A stretch of DNA of 64,000 nt from Thermohalobaculum sp963700775 (GCA_963700775.1 CAVOYU010000006.1:434001-498000); one strand, 5' to 3'; positions 16,352 to 25,582 are shown, counted from the first letter of the stretch. Notes: a model not told the origin generated them from the sequence alone. Made by a program: numbers and translations.

Positions 16352-17755
16352 TCACCCGAGCCGCGCTTTCGGCATCGGCCCGCCCGATGCCCGCTCGATC
16401 GCCGCGGCGCATCTGAGGACATTGGCTTCGCCGAACGCCGGGCCGGCGACCTGGACGCCGATCGGCAATCCATTAGTGTCCCGCCCGCAAGGCAGGCTGA
16501 CCGCCGGGGCGCCCAGCAGGTTCCAGGGATAGGTCAGCCGCCAGGACACGGCCAGGACGCTCTCGGCGCGCGCGCCGATCTGCACCTCGCGCTCGCCGAC
16601 CCGCCAGGCAGTGAGCGGCATGGTCGGCGAGACGATCACGTCCACCTCGGAGAACAGGGCCGCGAACCGCTCGCCGAGGCGCCGGCGGAACCGCTCGGCC
16701 TGAAGGTAGTCGGCACCGGAGACGAGGCGCCCCATCTCGACCAGGAGCCGCACATCGGGGGTGAAGCCTGCCACCCTGCCCTCGCGCAACCGCCGCGCGT
16801 GGTAGGAGGTGGAGGAGGCGAGCTCGATCGCGAAGATCGCGCCGAGGCCATAGGCGAGTTCCGGGGCCTCGAACTCGCGGATCTGCGCGCCGGCCCGGCC
16901 CAGCGCGCCGACGGCCGCCTCGACCGAGCGCTCGACCTCGGCTGTCAGCCCCTCGAAGAAATGGTTGCGGCAGAGACCGACGCGTAGGCCCCCGGCACCC
17001 GACGCGATCGCGGCGTCCCAGTTGTCCAGCGCCGTGTCGGCCGACCCCGGATCCGCCGGATCGTGCCCGGCCATCACCCGCGTCAGCAACGCCGCGTCGG
17101 CGACCGAACTGGCGAGCGGCCCCGCATGGTCCAGCGACCAGCTGTGCGGAACGATGCCGCTGCGCCCGATCAGCCCGAAGGTCGGCTTCAGGCCGACGCA
17201 GCCGCAGAGGCTCGCCGGTATGCGGATCGAGCCGCCGGTGTCCGAGCCGAGCGCCGCCGCCGCGAGCCCGGCGGCCACGGCCGCGCCCGACCCGCCGCTC
17301 GAGCCGCCGGGCACCCGGTCGGTGTCCCAGGGATTGCGCGTCCCCGGCGTCTCGGTGCCCCAGGCAAACTCGTGCATCCGCGTCTTGCCGATCAGCACGG
17401 CGCCGGCATCCCGCAGCCGGGCAACGGAGTGCGCATCGACGCGCGGATAGTCGACCGCGCTCACATCGGTGCCCGCACGGGTCGGCATCCCGGCGGTGGT
17501 GTAGTTGTCCTTGACCGCGATTGGCACGCCGTGGAGCGGTCCCCGCCAATCCCCCGCGGCGATCTCGCGCGACGCGCGCTCCGCTTCGCGGCGGGCCTCC
17601 GCCGACAGGTGGACGAAGGCACCGAGCACGGCGTCGTGGCGCCCGATGCGCTCCAGACAGGCATCCAGGAGGTCGACCGGCGACAGCCGCCGCTCGCGGA
17701 TCGCCGGCGCGAGCTCGCCGATGGACAGCTCCCAAGGCCGATCGAGCCCGCTCAT
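16352..17755 (-). CDS. Amidase signature family hydrolase (GatA/AtzE-like)
   Basis: 467-aa amidase with the Ser-cisSer-Lys triad: Lys82 in AVKDNYTTAG, the GGSSGGSGAAVAAG loop at 150-163, and nucleophile Ser176 in GSDTGGSIRIPAS. It hydrolyses an amide bond in an unknown small substrate. The start overlaps, as ATGA, a 61-aa GatC/AtzG-like gene. That arrangement recalls AtzE-AtzG, where a small partner is needed by the amidase. It belongs to the amide uptake operon that begins at 24171. Confidence 0.88.
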   Translation of the reverse strand: MSGLDRPWELSIGELAPAIRERRLSPVDLLDACLERIGRHDAVLGAFVHLSAEARREAERASREIAAGDWRGPLHGVPIAVKDNYTTAGMPTRAGTDVSAVDYPRVDAHSVARLRDAGAVLIGKTRMHEFAWGTETPGTRNPWDTDRVPGGSSGGSGAAVAAGLAAAALGSDTGGSIRIPASLCGCVGLKPTFGLIGRSGIVPHSWSLDHAGPLASSVADAALLTRVMAGHDPADPGSADTALDNWDAAIASGAGGLRVGLCRNHFFEGLTAEVERSVEAAVGALGRAGAQIREFEAPELAYGLGAIFAIELASSTSYHARRLREGRVAGFTPDVRLLVEMGRLVSGADYLQAERFRRRLGERFAALFSEVDVIVSPTMPLTAWRVGEREVQIGARAESVLAVSWRLTYPWNLLGAPAVSLPCGRDTNGLPIGVQVAGPAFGEANVLRCAAAIERASGGPMPKARLG

Positions 17756-17937
17756 CGGCCGCTCCGGGCGCCAACCGGCCGGAACACGACCGCGGGATGC
17801 GTCTCTTCGAGATCGAGGCTGCGCAGGCGTTCGATCTCGCTCCGGATCGTCTCGAAGGCCGCCACGACCTCTGCAAAGCGGGCCGCGTCGAGATCGAGGC
17901 CGGTCAGCTTTCTCGGGTCCGGAAGCTCGTCTGCCAT
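17752..17937 (-). CDS. Small GatC/AtzG-like amidase partner
   Basis: 61-aa acidic helical protein (LDLDAARFAEVVAAFETI, then ERLRSLDLEETHP, then AVVFRP). Size, the closing PAVVFRP and tight coupling to an amidase resemble GatC and AtzG partner subunits (DUF4089-like). Those wrap around the amidase and stabilise it. ATGA overlap with the amidase start. The similarity is by pattern only. Confidence 0.6.
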   Translation of the reverse strand: MADELPDPRKLTGLDLDAARFAEVVAAFETIRSEIERLRSLDLEETHPAVVFRPVGARSGR

Positions 17938-17949
17938 CGCATCCTCCGA

Positions 17950-18699
17950 TCACGGTTCGCGCGAGCCGCCGCCGCCGGGACGGTCCGGGGGCGGGCGCAG
18001 CAGCATATCGGTGACATGCGCCGGGGCGGGTGCCGCGGCCGATCCCTTGCGCGGCATGCCCTGCACGAAGGGTGCGAGCTGGGCCCCGGCCACATCGAAG
18101 ACCCGGCGCAGCTCGGCGATGGGCGCGGCATGCTCGTCGACGCGCAGGTCGACCCGGCGATAATCCTCCGACCCGATGACCGCCAACGCCGCCGACTGGC
18201 GCCCCCGCTTGTCGCCGCCGGCGGCCTGCGCCGCCTCGAGGGCGCGCATCAGCCGCTCCTCCAGCGGCTCGCCCCCCGATCCGAGGAAGGCGCGCTCCAT
18301 GGCCTCTACCACCGAGGGACCGGTCAGCATGTTGCCCTGGGCAGCGTAGTCCCCGCCCGTCGCCTGACCGCACCAGCCGGTGCATTCGACGCCGGTCCAG
18401 GCCACTCCCGGCCCCGACGCGCCGATGGCGCCGAGCTGGCGGAACTGGGTGGCCCCGTCGCTGGCGAGGGCGCCGGCCAGCGCGGCCTCGGCCCCCTGCC
18501 CGCCCGCCATCGCGTCGAGGATCTTCAGGGCGAGGTAAGGGTTCACCCAGGACTGGGTGCTGACGGCGCCGACACTGGGGCGCAGGTAGAGGCAGATCGC
18601 GCCGACCGCCGGCACGGCGGACGCAACGGCCGCACCCAGCTCGCCCGTCCGCTGGCAGCGCCCGACGATCGAGTAGGTGTGACACCAGCCGGCGTCCAT
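17950..18699 (-). CDS. DUF1028 family protein (predicted Ntn-hydrolase-like)
   Basis: 249 aa. DUF1028 features: an early TYSIVGRC segment, GAAVASAVPAVGA, the TQSWVNPYLALKILDAMAGG stretch and a GNMLTGPSVVEAM region. Members are predicted N-terminal-nucleophile-type hydrolases and often sit beside LivFGHM-type transporters and amidases, as here; none of this proves a reaction. ATG 18699 follows GGGAGGG. The C-terminal PPPDRPGGGGSREP is a low-complexity tail. Confidence 0.8.
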   Translation of the reverse strand: MDAGWCHTYSIVGRCQRTGELGAAVASAVPAVGAICLYLRPSVGAVSTQSWVNPYLALKILDAMAGGQGAEAALAGALASDGATQFRQLGAIGASGPGVAWTGVECTGWCGQATGGDYAAQGNMLTGPSVVEAMERAFLGSGGEPLEERLMRALEAAQAAGGDKRGRQSAALAVIGSEDYRRVDLRVDEHAAPIAELRRVFDVAGAQLAPFVQGMPRKGSAAAPAPAHVTDMLLRPPPDRPGGGGSREP

Positions 18700-18712
18700 G
18701 AATCCCTCCCGC

Positions 18713-19423
18713 TCAGACCGTGAGATGCCCCGCCAGGGCCTCGGCGGCCGTCGCATCGCCCGCCGCGCCCTGCTCGACAATCTCGCCGAGCTTCAGCACC
18801 GCGTACCGGTCGGCGACCGACAGCGCGAAAGCCAGGTTCTGCTCGACGAGCAGGATCGCCGTCCCGTGCTCCCGCTGCGACTGGCGGAGAACCTCGGCCA
18901 TCCGGCGCACCATGGTCGGCTGCAGCCCCTCGGAGATCTCGTCAATCAGCATGATCCGCGGCCGAGCCAGCACGGCGCGGGACATCAGCAGCATCTTCTG
19001 CTCGCCGCCGCTCAGGGTGCCCGCCCGCTGGCGCAGGCGCTCGGCAATTCGGGGGAACATCTCCGCCAGCCCCGCGAGCCGCTCGCGGAACAGCCCGTCG
19101 GAGGGCACGCCCAGGCGGAGGTTCTCCTCGACCGTCAGGTCCTGGAAGATCGTGTATTCCTGCGGCGCATAGGCGATACCGCTCCGCGCCATTCGGTGCG
19201 GCGGAGTGCCGGTCACGTCCGCCCCGTCGAGCAGGACACGGCCCTCCACGGCGGCGAGAAACCCCATGATCGTCTTGAGCAGCGTCGATTTCCCCATGCC
19301 GTTCTTGCCGAGCACGGCGACGATCTCGCCACGCCTGAGCGCGAGCGAGACCTGGCGCACAACGACTGCGGCACCGTAGCCGGCCGAAATGCCCTCGACC
19401 GCGAGGATGGGCTGCGCGCTCAT
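18713..19423 (-). CDS. livF: ABC transporter ATPase, LivF/UrtE-type
   Basis: 236-aa ATPase: Walker A LGKNGMGKSTLLK, signature TLSGGEQKMLLMSRAVL, Walker B IMLIDEISEGL and switch-His-like region ILLVEQNLAFAL. LivF-class subunits pair with LivG, here fused to LivM. ATG 19423 overlaps the livMG stop as ATGA. Confidence 0.88.
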   Translation of the reverse strand: MSAQPILAVEGISAGYGAAVVVRQVSLALRRGEIVAVLGKNGMGKSTLLKTIMGFLAAVEGRVLLDGADVTGTPPHRMARSGIAYAPQEYTIFQDLTVEENLRLGVPSDGLFRERLAGLAEMFPRIAERLRQRAGTLSGGEQKMLLMSRAVLARPRIMLIDEISEGLQPTMVRRMAEVLRQSQREHGTAILLVEQNLAFALSVADRYAVLKLGEIVEQGAAGDATAAEALAGHLTV

Positions 19424-21187
19424 GTCACCTGCCCCGCATCGTGACCAGCATAGACGGCACGGACAAGCTCGGATGCGATCACCTCGGCGACCGTGCCTTC
19501 CATCAGCAGCGTTCCCTGGTGCAGTACGACGATGCGTGACGAGATCTCGCGCACGAAGTCCAGATCGTGCTCGATCAGCAGCACGGACAGGCCGTGCTCG
19601 CGGGTCAGGCGCATCAGGACGTGGCCGATCGCCGCCCGCTCGGCGCGGGTCAGACCTGCGGTCGGCTCGTCGAGCAGCAGCACGCTCGGCTCGGTCGCCA
19701 GCACCATCGCGAGCTCGAGGCCGCGCTTCATGCCGTGGGAAAGATACTGGGTCTGGGTCGAGAGCGCCCGGTCGAGCCCGGTCGCGCGAAGGATCTCCAT
19801 CGCGGGCTCCGGGAGCCGCACCTCGGTCCGGCGGGAGAGCGCCCATGCGCCGTCAATCGGGTAACGCGCCAGCATCAGGCAATCGCCGACCGTGAGAGTG
19901 TCGAACAGGCTCGTGTTCTGGAAGCTGCGGCCAACGCCCAGCGCCGCCACGCTCTGCGGCGCGCCGCGCCCGATGTCGGTCCCGTTGACGAAGACCTTGC
20001 CCCCCGAGCGCTCTCCGCCGTCGGAGACGCAGCGCATCAGCGTGGTCTTTCCGGCCCCGTTGGGACCGACGATGCTCAGGATCTCGCCGCGGCGGCCCTC
20101 GATGCCGATCCCCTCGAGGACACGGAGGCTGCCGTAGTGGCGGGAGAGCGCCTCGGTCCGGAGCGGGACGCCCGTCTCCGCTCCGAGCGTCCGCGACGCG
20201 GTGGGCACGAGCGTCACTGCGGTCTCTGCCGCGGCTTCCGATCTCCCGACCAGCCCGCCGGCCCACCGCCACGCCGAGGTAAAGACCGGCGCCAGCCCCC
20301 GGGGCAGCAGCACGATCACCGCGACGAAGGCGATGCCGACGAGCAGCTTCCAGTAGAACGGCAGCGAGCCCGACAGGTAGGACGAGGTCACGTCGATGCC
20401 GATGGCGCCGAGGACCGGCCCGATCAGGGTCCCGCGGCCGCCGAGCGCGGTCCAGATCAGGAGCTCGGTGCCGAGCAGGAACCCGGCCAGCTCGGGCGCC
20501 ACCACATTGGTGAAGGCGGCGTAGCCGAACCCCGCGCCGGCGCCGATGGCGGCAGATGCCATCATGAGCACGACCTTGATGCGCGAGACCGGGATTCCGA
20601 GATAGGCGCAGCGCTCCTCGTTCTCGCGGATCGCGATCAGCAGCCGTCCGAAATCGCTCTTCACGAACAGCCAGCCGATCACCGTGACCAGCACGAGGTA
20701 GGCGCCGGCGATCCAGAACCAGACCTCGACATCCCAGTAGTAGGTCGGGAAGGCCGAGAGCCCGCTGGACGACCCGGTGAAGCGCCCGCCCGAGAAGATG
20801 ATCTGCACCACGACAATCGGCAGCGCGAGGGTCACGATCGAGGCGTAGAGCGGCGAGGCGCCGTGGTAGAAGGCGAGCCAGCCCGACCAGCGCGGCCACC
20901 ACCACGGCGGCTACGATGCCGAGGCCGAGCGCGCCGATCGCCCAGCCCGGGCCGAAGCCGTAATGGCTGAACACCAGCGCGCAGGCATAGGCGCCGATGC
21001 CGAAGAAGGCGGACTGGCCGAAGGTGAGGATGCCGGTGTAGCCCCACAGCACGTCCACGGTCATGGTCAGCGCCGCGAGGAAGAAGGCCCGGATCAGCAC
21101 GTTGATGGTGAAGGTGTCCAGGTAGAACGGCGCCGTGGCGATCACAGCCAGCGCCGTGACGGTACCGATTGCCAGGGTGCGGTGCAT
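19420..21187 (-). pseudogene. LivM-LivG fusion (permease plus ATPase) with a single-base frameshift
   Basis: One gene for a branched-chain/amide-type permease followed by its ATPase, about 588 aa when reconstructed. The permease part starts at ATG 21187 and reads cleanly through GYTGILTFGQSAFFGIGAYA to ALVG. The continuation WLAFYHGASPLYASIV lies in another frame. An extra base in a C run at 20882-20884 (G run on the coding strand) explains the shift. The ATPase half is intact: GPNGAGKTTLMR, YLSHGMKRGLELAMVL, LLLDEPTAGL. It is either a genuine recent mutation or a sequencing error; a TTG start at 21214 is possible. Confidence 0.8.
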
Positions 21188-21206
21188 CCGCCGCCGGTTG
21201 GCCCCG

Positions 21207-22043
21207 TCAGGCAAGGCCGAGCCCTCGCGGGTTTATCCGCAGGATGAGCGCCGCCAGCACCACGATGGTCAGGCCGCCGAGGATCGGGCTGACATAGGTC
21301 GAAACCACGACCTGCGCGCCGCCCAGGATCAGCGCTGCGACAAAGAGGCTCGGGATCGAGACGCCCGAGACCAGCACCAGCATGAACGAGTTGACGAGCC
21401 AGGGCAGCCCCATGTTTGGGTCGACCGAGAGCAGCGGCGTGATCAGGGCGCCGGCAGCGCAGGCTAGGCCGGCGCCAAGCCCGAAGGTGATCGCGCGCAC
21501 CCGGTTGCTGTCGATTCCGAGGCCACGCGCCAGCCCCTCGTTCATGATCACCGCGCGGGCGTTGAGCCCGAAGCGGGTGAAGTAGAGCAGCGCGGTCAGC
21601 GCCAGCGCGATGACGACCGAGATCACCGTCACGGCGACCCGGTACGAGGAATAGGCGAGGCCGAAGACCTCCATCGTACCTCTCATCGGGCTGGCCGCGA
21701 ACTGCACCTCGCGGCCGAAGCCGAGGGTGATCAGCTGGACGATGACGATGCCGAGGCCCCAGGTCGCGAGGATGGCGTCGAGCGGGCGGTCATAGAGCGG
21801 GCGGACGATCAGCCGCTCGATCACCAGGCCGCAGGCAAAGCCGACGACGAGTGCGATCGGCGCGGATGTCCAGGGCGAGATCCCGGCGGCCGTCGTGAGA
21901 TACGCGGTATAGCCACCGATGGTGAGGAACGCTCCGTGGGCGAAGTTGATGAGCTTCATGACACCGAGGATCATCATGAGACCCGCCGCGACCGCGAAGA
22001 GGATGGCGGCGGTCGACGCGATGTCGAATAAAAGGATTCCCAT
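21207..22043 (-). CDS. livH: ABC transporter permease, LivH/UrtB-type
   Basis: 278-aa permease with about eight hydrophobic segments. LivH landmarks: the early GVMKLINFAHGAFLTIGGYT, IERLIVRPLYDRPLDAILAT, and the docking loop FTRFGLNARAVIMNEGLARG. ATG 22043 was chosen over the upstream in-frame start because AGGGCGAG precedes it. A strong hairpin separates it from the binding-protein gene. Confidence 0.87.
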   Translation of the reverse strand: MGILLFDIASTAAILFAVAAGLMMILGVMKLINFAHGAFLTIGGYTAYLTTAAGISPWTSAPIALVVGFACGLVIERLIVRPLYDRPLDAILATWGLGIVIVQLITLGFGREVQFAASPMRGTMEVFGLAYSSYRVAVTVISVVIALALTALLYFTRFGLNARAVIMNEGLARGLGIDSNRVRAITFGLGAGLACAAGALITPLLSVDPNMGLPWLVNSFMLVLVSGVSIPSLFVAALILGGAQVVVSTYVSPILGGLTIVVLAALILRINPRGLGLA

Positions 22044-22067
22044 GCGCTCGCCCTGCCGCAAAGAGGT

Positions 22068-22090
22068 GGGCGGGGGCATCGCCCCCGCCC
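22068..22090 (-). terminator. GC hairpin between binding-protein and livH genes (likely attenuator)
   Basis: GGGCGGGGGC (22068-22077), ATC, GCCCCCGCCC (22081-22090): a perfect 10-bp stem with a 3-base loop seven bases after the binding-protein stop. There is no U run, so it probably protects or attenuates the message, giving more binding protein than transporter. Confidence 0.65.
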
Positions 22091-22097
22091 GGAGAGG

Positions 22098-23255
22098 TTA
22101 GTTCAGGTTCGGGCACTGCTCGCCCGGATCGACGTTCTCGAAGCTCTGGATCACGCTGACCGAGCCGTCTTCCTGGACCTGGCCGAGGTACATGGTCAGT
22201 GGCGCGTGGCGCTGCTTGCTCATCTGGATCGTGCCGCGCGGCCCCGTGAACGCGACCTCGTCGAGCGCGTCGATCACCGCCTGCGGATCGGTTGTGCCCG
22301 CCTTCTCGACGGCCGCCTTGTACGCATAGACGCCCTCATATTGCGGCACCGAAAGGTCGTTCGGCGTCTTGAGGTCGGAACCGAACTTCGCTTCCATCGC
22401 CTTCAGGAAGGCCTGGTTCTCGGCGCTCGGGATGCTGGTGATGTAGGACGCCGAGATGAAGATCCCCGAGGCGTCCGCGCCCATCGCCTTGGCGGTGCCC
22501 TCGTCGACCGCGAGGTTGCCGTACGGAATTTCGACGCCGGCGGCACGGAGCTGCTTGGTAAGCGTCACGTTGGGCGCGCCGCCCGCGGTCGAGGTGATCA
22601 GCGCGTCAGGTCCGGCCGCCTTCAGGTTGGAGATGATGGCGGTCCAGTCAGACCCGTCCATCGGCAGATATTCCTCGCCAAGGACGGTACCACCCTGGCT
22701 CTCGACATACTGGCGCGTGAACTCCAGCATGCCGCGCCCGAACGCGTAGTCGCTTCCGACCAAGAAGAAGCTTTTGGCGCCGAACTCCTTCATGAAGTGA
22801 TCGACGATCGGCGCCACCTGCTGCTCCGGCACCCAGGCATTAACATAGAGCCAGGGCGAGCAGGACCGGCCCTCGTAGAACGAGGTGTAGATGAACGGGA
22901 CCTTGCCGCGGTTAACGATGGGCAGCCCGGCGTTGCGGGCGGCGCTGGTCTCCATCGAGATCAGCACGTCTACCTTGTCCTGGTTCACCAGGCTGTCGAA
23001 GGCGCGCTGAGCGCCCTGGGCGCCCGACCCGTCATCGGCAACCACCAGCTCGACCTTGCGGCCGAGGATGCCCCCCGCCGCGTTGATCTCCTCGACCGCG
23101 AGCTCGGCCGATTGCACGACCGAAGGCGCGACGACGCTATTGGCGCCGCTGAGACCGACGGGGATGCCGATCTTGATCGGGGCGTCGGCGGCCAGCGCGT
23201 GCCCTGCGAGCAATGCGCCAAGAGCGAGGCCTGTCGCCGTGTGCTTCCAGTTCAT
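22098..23255 (-). CDS. ABC transporter substrate-binding protein (amide/urea/branched-chain amino acid class)
   Basis: 385-aa periplasmic binding protein of the LivK/UrtA/FmdD fold. Signal peptide of about 23 residues ending HALAADA, then KIGIPVGLSGANSVVAPSVV, the ligand-site region SMETSAARNAGLPIVN, and a repeated alpha/beta two-lobe pattern. Cysteines near residue 135 and at the C-terminus (GEQCPNLN) could form a disulfide. Neighbouring nitrilase and amidase suggest an amide or urea-like ligand. ATG 23255 has AGGAGA upstream. Transcribed ahead of livH across a hairpin. Confidence 0.87.
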   Translation of the reverse strand: MNWKHTATGLALGALLAGHALAADAPIKIGIPVGLSGANSVVAPSVVQSAELAVEEINAAGGILGRKVELVVADDGSGAQGAQRAFDSLVNQDKVDVLISMETSAARNAGLPIVNRGKVPFIYTSFYEGRSCSPWLYVNAWVPEQQVAPIVDHFMKEFGAKSFFLVGSDYAFGRGMLEFTRQYVESQGGTVLGEEYLPMDGSDWTAIISNLKAAGPDALITSTAGGAPNVTLTKQLRAAGVEIPYGNLAVDEGTAKAMGADASGIFISASYITSIPSAENQAFLKAMEAKFGSDLKTPNDLSVPQYEGVYAYKAAVEKAGTTDPQAVIDALDEVAFTGPRGTIQMSKQRHAPLTMYLGQVQEDGSVSVIQSFENVDPGEQCPNLN

Positions 23256-23295
23256 CGTGATTGTCTCCTGTTGGTGGGGGTGGCGGGAGGGAAAC

Positions 23296-24171
23296 TCAGT
23301 ACCAGCCCGGTCGCGCGTCGGAGCCGAGCATCTCGCCATAGACGTCGGCCCTTCGGTCGCGCATGACCTGGTTGAAGTCGTTGAGCGTGCGACGGCGTCT
23401 TGCCTCGGACAGGTTGCACTCGGCCATCAGGATCCGCGTCTCGGTCTTGCCCGCGGGCCCGGCCAGTGGCCAGCCAGTGTGGCTCACGATCAGGCTCTGG
23501 CCGATGAAGGGCTGGCCGCGCTCCGTGCCGGTCCGGCAGGCGGCGGCGACGAACACCGAGTTGCTGTGCGCCGCCGACATGCACAGAATGTTCGCCATGG
23601 CGAGCTGGTTTTCGGGCTGCGAAGGCATCGGCACCCAGTTGGTCGGGACGCAGACGATGTCGGCGCCCTGGAGCGCGCAGAGCCGCCAGGCCTCAGGGAA
23701 CCAGCCGTCATAGCAGATCAGCGCCGCGATGCGGCCGATCCGGGTGGTGAAGACAGGGAAGCCGAGATTGCCGCGCTCGAAGAACAGGTTCTCGGCTCCC
23801 CACAGGTGATTCTTGCGGTAGACGCCGACCAGCCCGCCGGGACCGACGATCGCTGCGCTGTTGTAGAGCGCCTCGCCGTCACGCTCGCAAAAGCCTCCGA
23901 CGATGTGGATCCCGTGCTTCGCCGCCTGGTCGCCCCAGGCGCGGACGGACTTCGCATCGGATGCCGTTCTGGCGAGGGAATATGCCTCTTCGCGGGTTTC
24001 GAAAACATACCCTGAGTCGCTGAGTTCCGGGAGCACGATCAGGTCCGCTCCGTCGGCTGCCGCCTGCTCAATGAGCTCGGTGCCCCTGCCGATATTTTCT
24101 TCGAGATTGCCGACGACCGGTTCGAACTGAAGGCACGCTACGACCGTGCTGGCTTCTCCCGGAGATGTCAT
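23296..24171 (-). CDS. Nitrilase-superfamily carbon-nitrogen hydrolase
   Basis: 291-aa hydrolase with the Glu-Lys-Cys triad: Glu49 in VLPELSDSGY, Lys120 in VYRKNHLW and Cys153 in ALICYDGWFPE. The superfamily cleaves amides, carbamoyl compounds or nitriles; the transporter and amidase in the same operon favour small amides. ATG 24171 follows GGGAGG. It is the first gene of the operon, 40 bases from the binding-protein gene, and carries a regulator-like palindrome about 107 bp upstream. Confidence 0.87.
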   Translation of the reverse strand: MTSPGEASTVVACLQFEPVVGNLEENIGRGTELIEQAAADGADLIVLPELSDSGYVFETREEAYSLARTASDAKSVRAWGDQAAKHGIHIVGGFCERDGEALYNSAAIVGPGGLVGVYRKNHLWGAENLFFERGNLGFPVFTTRIGRIAALICYDGWFPEAWRLCALQGADIVCVPTNWVPMPSQPENQLAMANILCMSAAHSNSVFVAAACRTGTERGQPFIGQSLIVSHTGWPLAGPAGKTETRILMAECNLSEARRRRTLNDFNQVMRDRRADVYGEMLGSDARPGWY

Positions 24172-24277
24172 GGCTGTGCGACCTCCCTCTCGCCAGAACC
24201 TCACCTCGTCGCGGATACATGCCAGGGGCCAGGTAACGGCGCAGACCATGCGAGCTAACAAGGATCGCGATTACAGG

Positions 24278-24290
24278 TCAAGCTACTTGA
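24278..24290. promoter_or_regulatory. Candidate operator TCAAG-N3-CTTGA before the nitrilase operon
   Basis: TCAAGCTACTTGA, a 5-bp inverted repeat. Its reverse complement with flanks (CCATTCAAGTAGCTTGACC) closely matches the site before the XRE-cupin gene at 24930-24942, including bases outside the palindrome. It is probably bound by that regulator. Confidence 0.6.
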
Positions 24291-24330
24291 ATGGCAGTGT
24301 CGCTTTGCGTTCCCGATCAGCCAGCCGCGG

Positions 24331-24901
24331 TCAGAATGTCGGGGGGGTATTCACCCAGAGCACCCGCGCCTCGGTCGACCCCAGGTTCCGGTAGCCGTGC
24401 GGAAGCTCGGACCGGAAATGGAACGAGTTCGCCAGGCCGGATGACGAATCTCTGGCCATTCACCTCGAGTTCGAGCAGGCCATCGAGCAGATAGCCCATC
24501 TCCTCGCCGACATGGGTGATGAGCCCGTCACTGGACCCGCCCGCCGCAATGATGTGTACATTGGCCTGGAGCAGCGAGCTCGGATGATGTGGAACCAGGC
24601 GCTCCAGGGTCACGCCAGGGCCACTCCTGAGCGGATCGGTATCGACGCGGGGGCGCTGACCATGGCGGCTCACGACTTCGTCGCCCGTGTCGTCGGCGAA
24701 CAGCATCGAGATGTTGATTTCGAGCGCCGTGGTCAGCCTGCGCAGCATCGGCAGCGACGGGGTGGCGCGCTGGTTCTCGAGCTTTGAAACCATGCTCTCG
24801 GTGCAGCCGACCCTTTCGGCAACCTGTTTCATGGTGAAGCCGCGGATCTTGCGAAAATGACGCAACCGCGCTCCCAAACCCGCCGACTCGGTCACCGTCA
24901 T
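24331..24901 (-). pseudogene. XRE-cupin transcriptional regulator with a C-terminal frameshift
   Basis: Reconstructed protein of about 190 aa: an N-terminal helix-turn-helix (LRHFRKIRGFTMKQVAERVG, then TESMVSKLENQRATPSLPML) and a C-terminal cupin sensor domain. The frame is broken near 24428. The expected cupin end FHFRSELPHGYRNLGSTEAR and VLWVNTPPTF reads in the neighbouring frame and stops at 24331, consistent with one extra base in GGCGAACTCG. The unshifted frame ends at 24317 with unrelated residues. Such regulators commonly control polyamine, amino acid or amide catabolism; the gene sits directly upstream of the nitrilase operon with a shared palindrome. Confidence 0.8.
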
Positions 24902-24929
24902 GCCGCACGTCCCGCAGATTGACTCCCAT

Positions 24930-24942
24930 TCAAGTTTCTTGA
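24930..24942. promoter_or_regulatory. Candidate operator TCAAG-N3-CTTGA before the XRE-cupin gene
   Basis: TCAAGTTTCTTGA starts 29 bases upstream of the regulator's ATG. It is the partner of the site at 24278-24290 and suggests autoregulation. Confidence 0.6.
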
Positions 24943-25063
24943 GCCAATTGTTAAGGTCAGGGCAATCAAAAAATCTGACGGGCGGTTGAGGTTGATCTGA
25001 ATCTCCAAGTCGGATCGACGCCCCATCGGCACCCTGCGACGCGGCAAGTACGCGACGAACCGT

Positions 25064-25555
25064 TCAGAGAACGCGATCTGTCGGAGACGAGTTCGAGTGA
25101 TTCCACAAGCTATTGCAATAGCTTGGCCTGCACTTGGAACGCTTCAGGGAGGAGGCCACCTGGCGCTGCTTTCGGCGTGCTGGGGCTGCTTGTCTGACCA
25201 TGCGCAATCGTTGATCTGAACCGCCCCGGATTTCCCGGAGGCTGGTTGGTTTGAGGCACGCCACCATAGCGAGCTCTCGGGATTGGGCATAGAAGCGTGC
25301 CTCGGCTTCGGCCGGCGGGATGTTGCCGATCGGCTCGAGGAGGCGGCGGTTGTTGAACCAGTCGACCCACTCGAGCGTGGCGAGTTCCACGGCTTCCAGG
25401 CTCCGCCAGGGACCGCGCCGATGGATCACCTCGGTCTTGTAGAGGCCGTTGATGGTCTCGGCGAGCGCATTGTCGTAGCTGTCGCCGACGCTGCCGACCG
25501 AGGGCTCGATCCCGGCCTCGGCCAGGCGCTCGGTGTAGCGGATCGAGAGGTACTG
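25064..25555 (-). pseudogene. IS3-family transposase OrfB, 3' part (split by IS30)
   Basis: C-terminal part of an IS3-type DDE integrase: SIRYTERLAEAGIEPSVGS, GDSYDNALAETINGLYKTE with the catalytic Glu, and WVDWFNNRRLLEPIG. The other part lies at 27016-27624. The frame runs past the usual end after YAQSRELAMVA because the stop codon is a Cys codon, so the tail beyond about 25217 is outside the element. Removing the IS30 element and one CTG joins the parts in frame. Confidence 0.85.
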
Positions 25556-25582
25556 GGCGGATTCAAACGGTCGTCGCAACAC
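25556..25582 (+). repeat. IS30 left terminal inverted repeat
   Basis: 27 bp, an exact reverse complement of 26989-27015; begins GGCGGATTCAAACGG. The transposase stop codon (25563-25565) lies inside it. Confidence 0.92.

Noticed and set aside
19567..20970. 467-aa plus-strand frame
   Set aside because: Antisense shadow of livMG; low-complexity Arg/Gly/Asp-rich translation without family.
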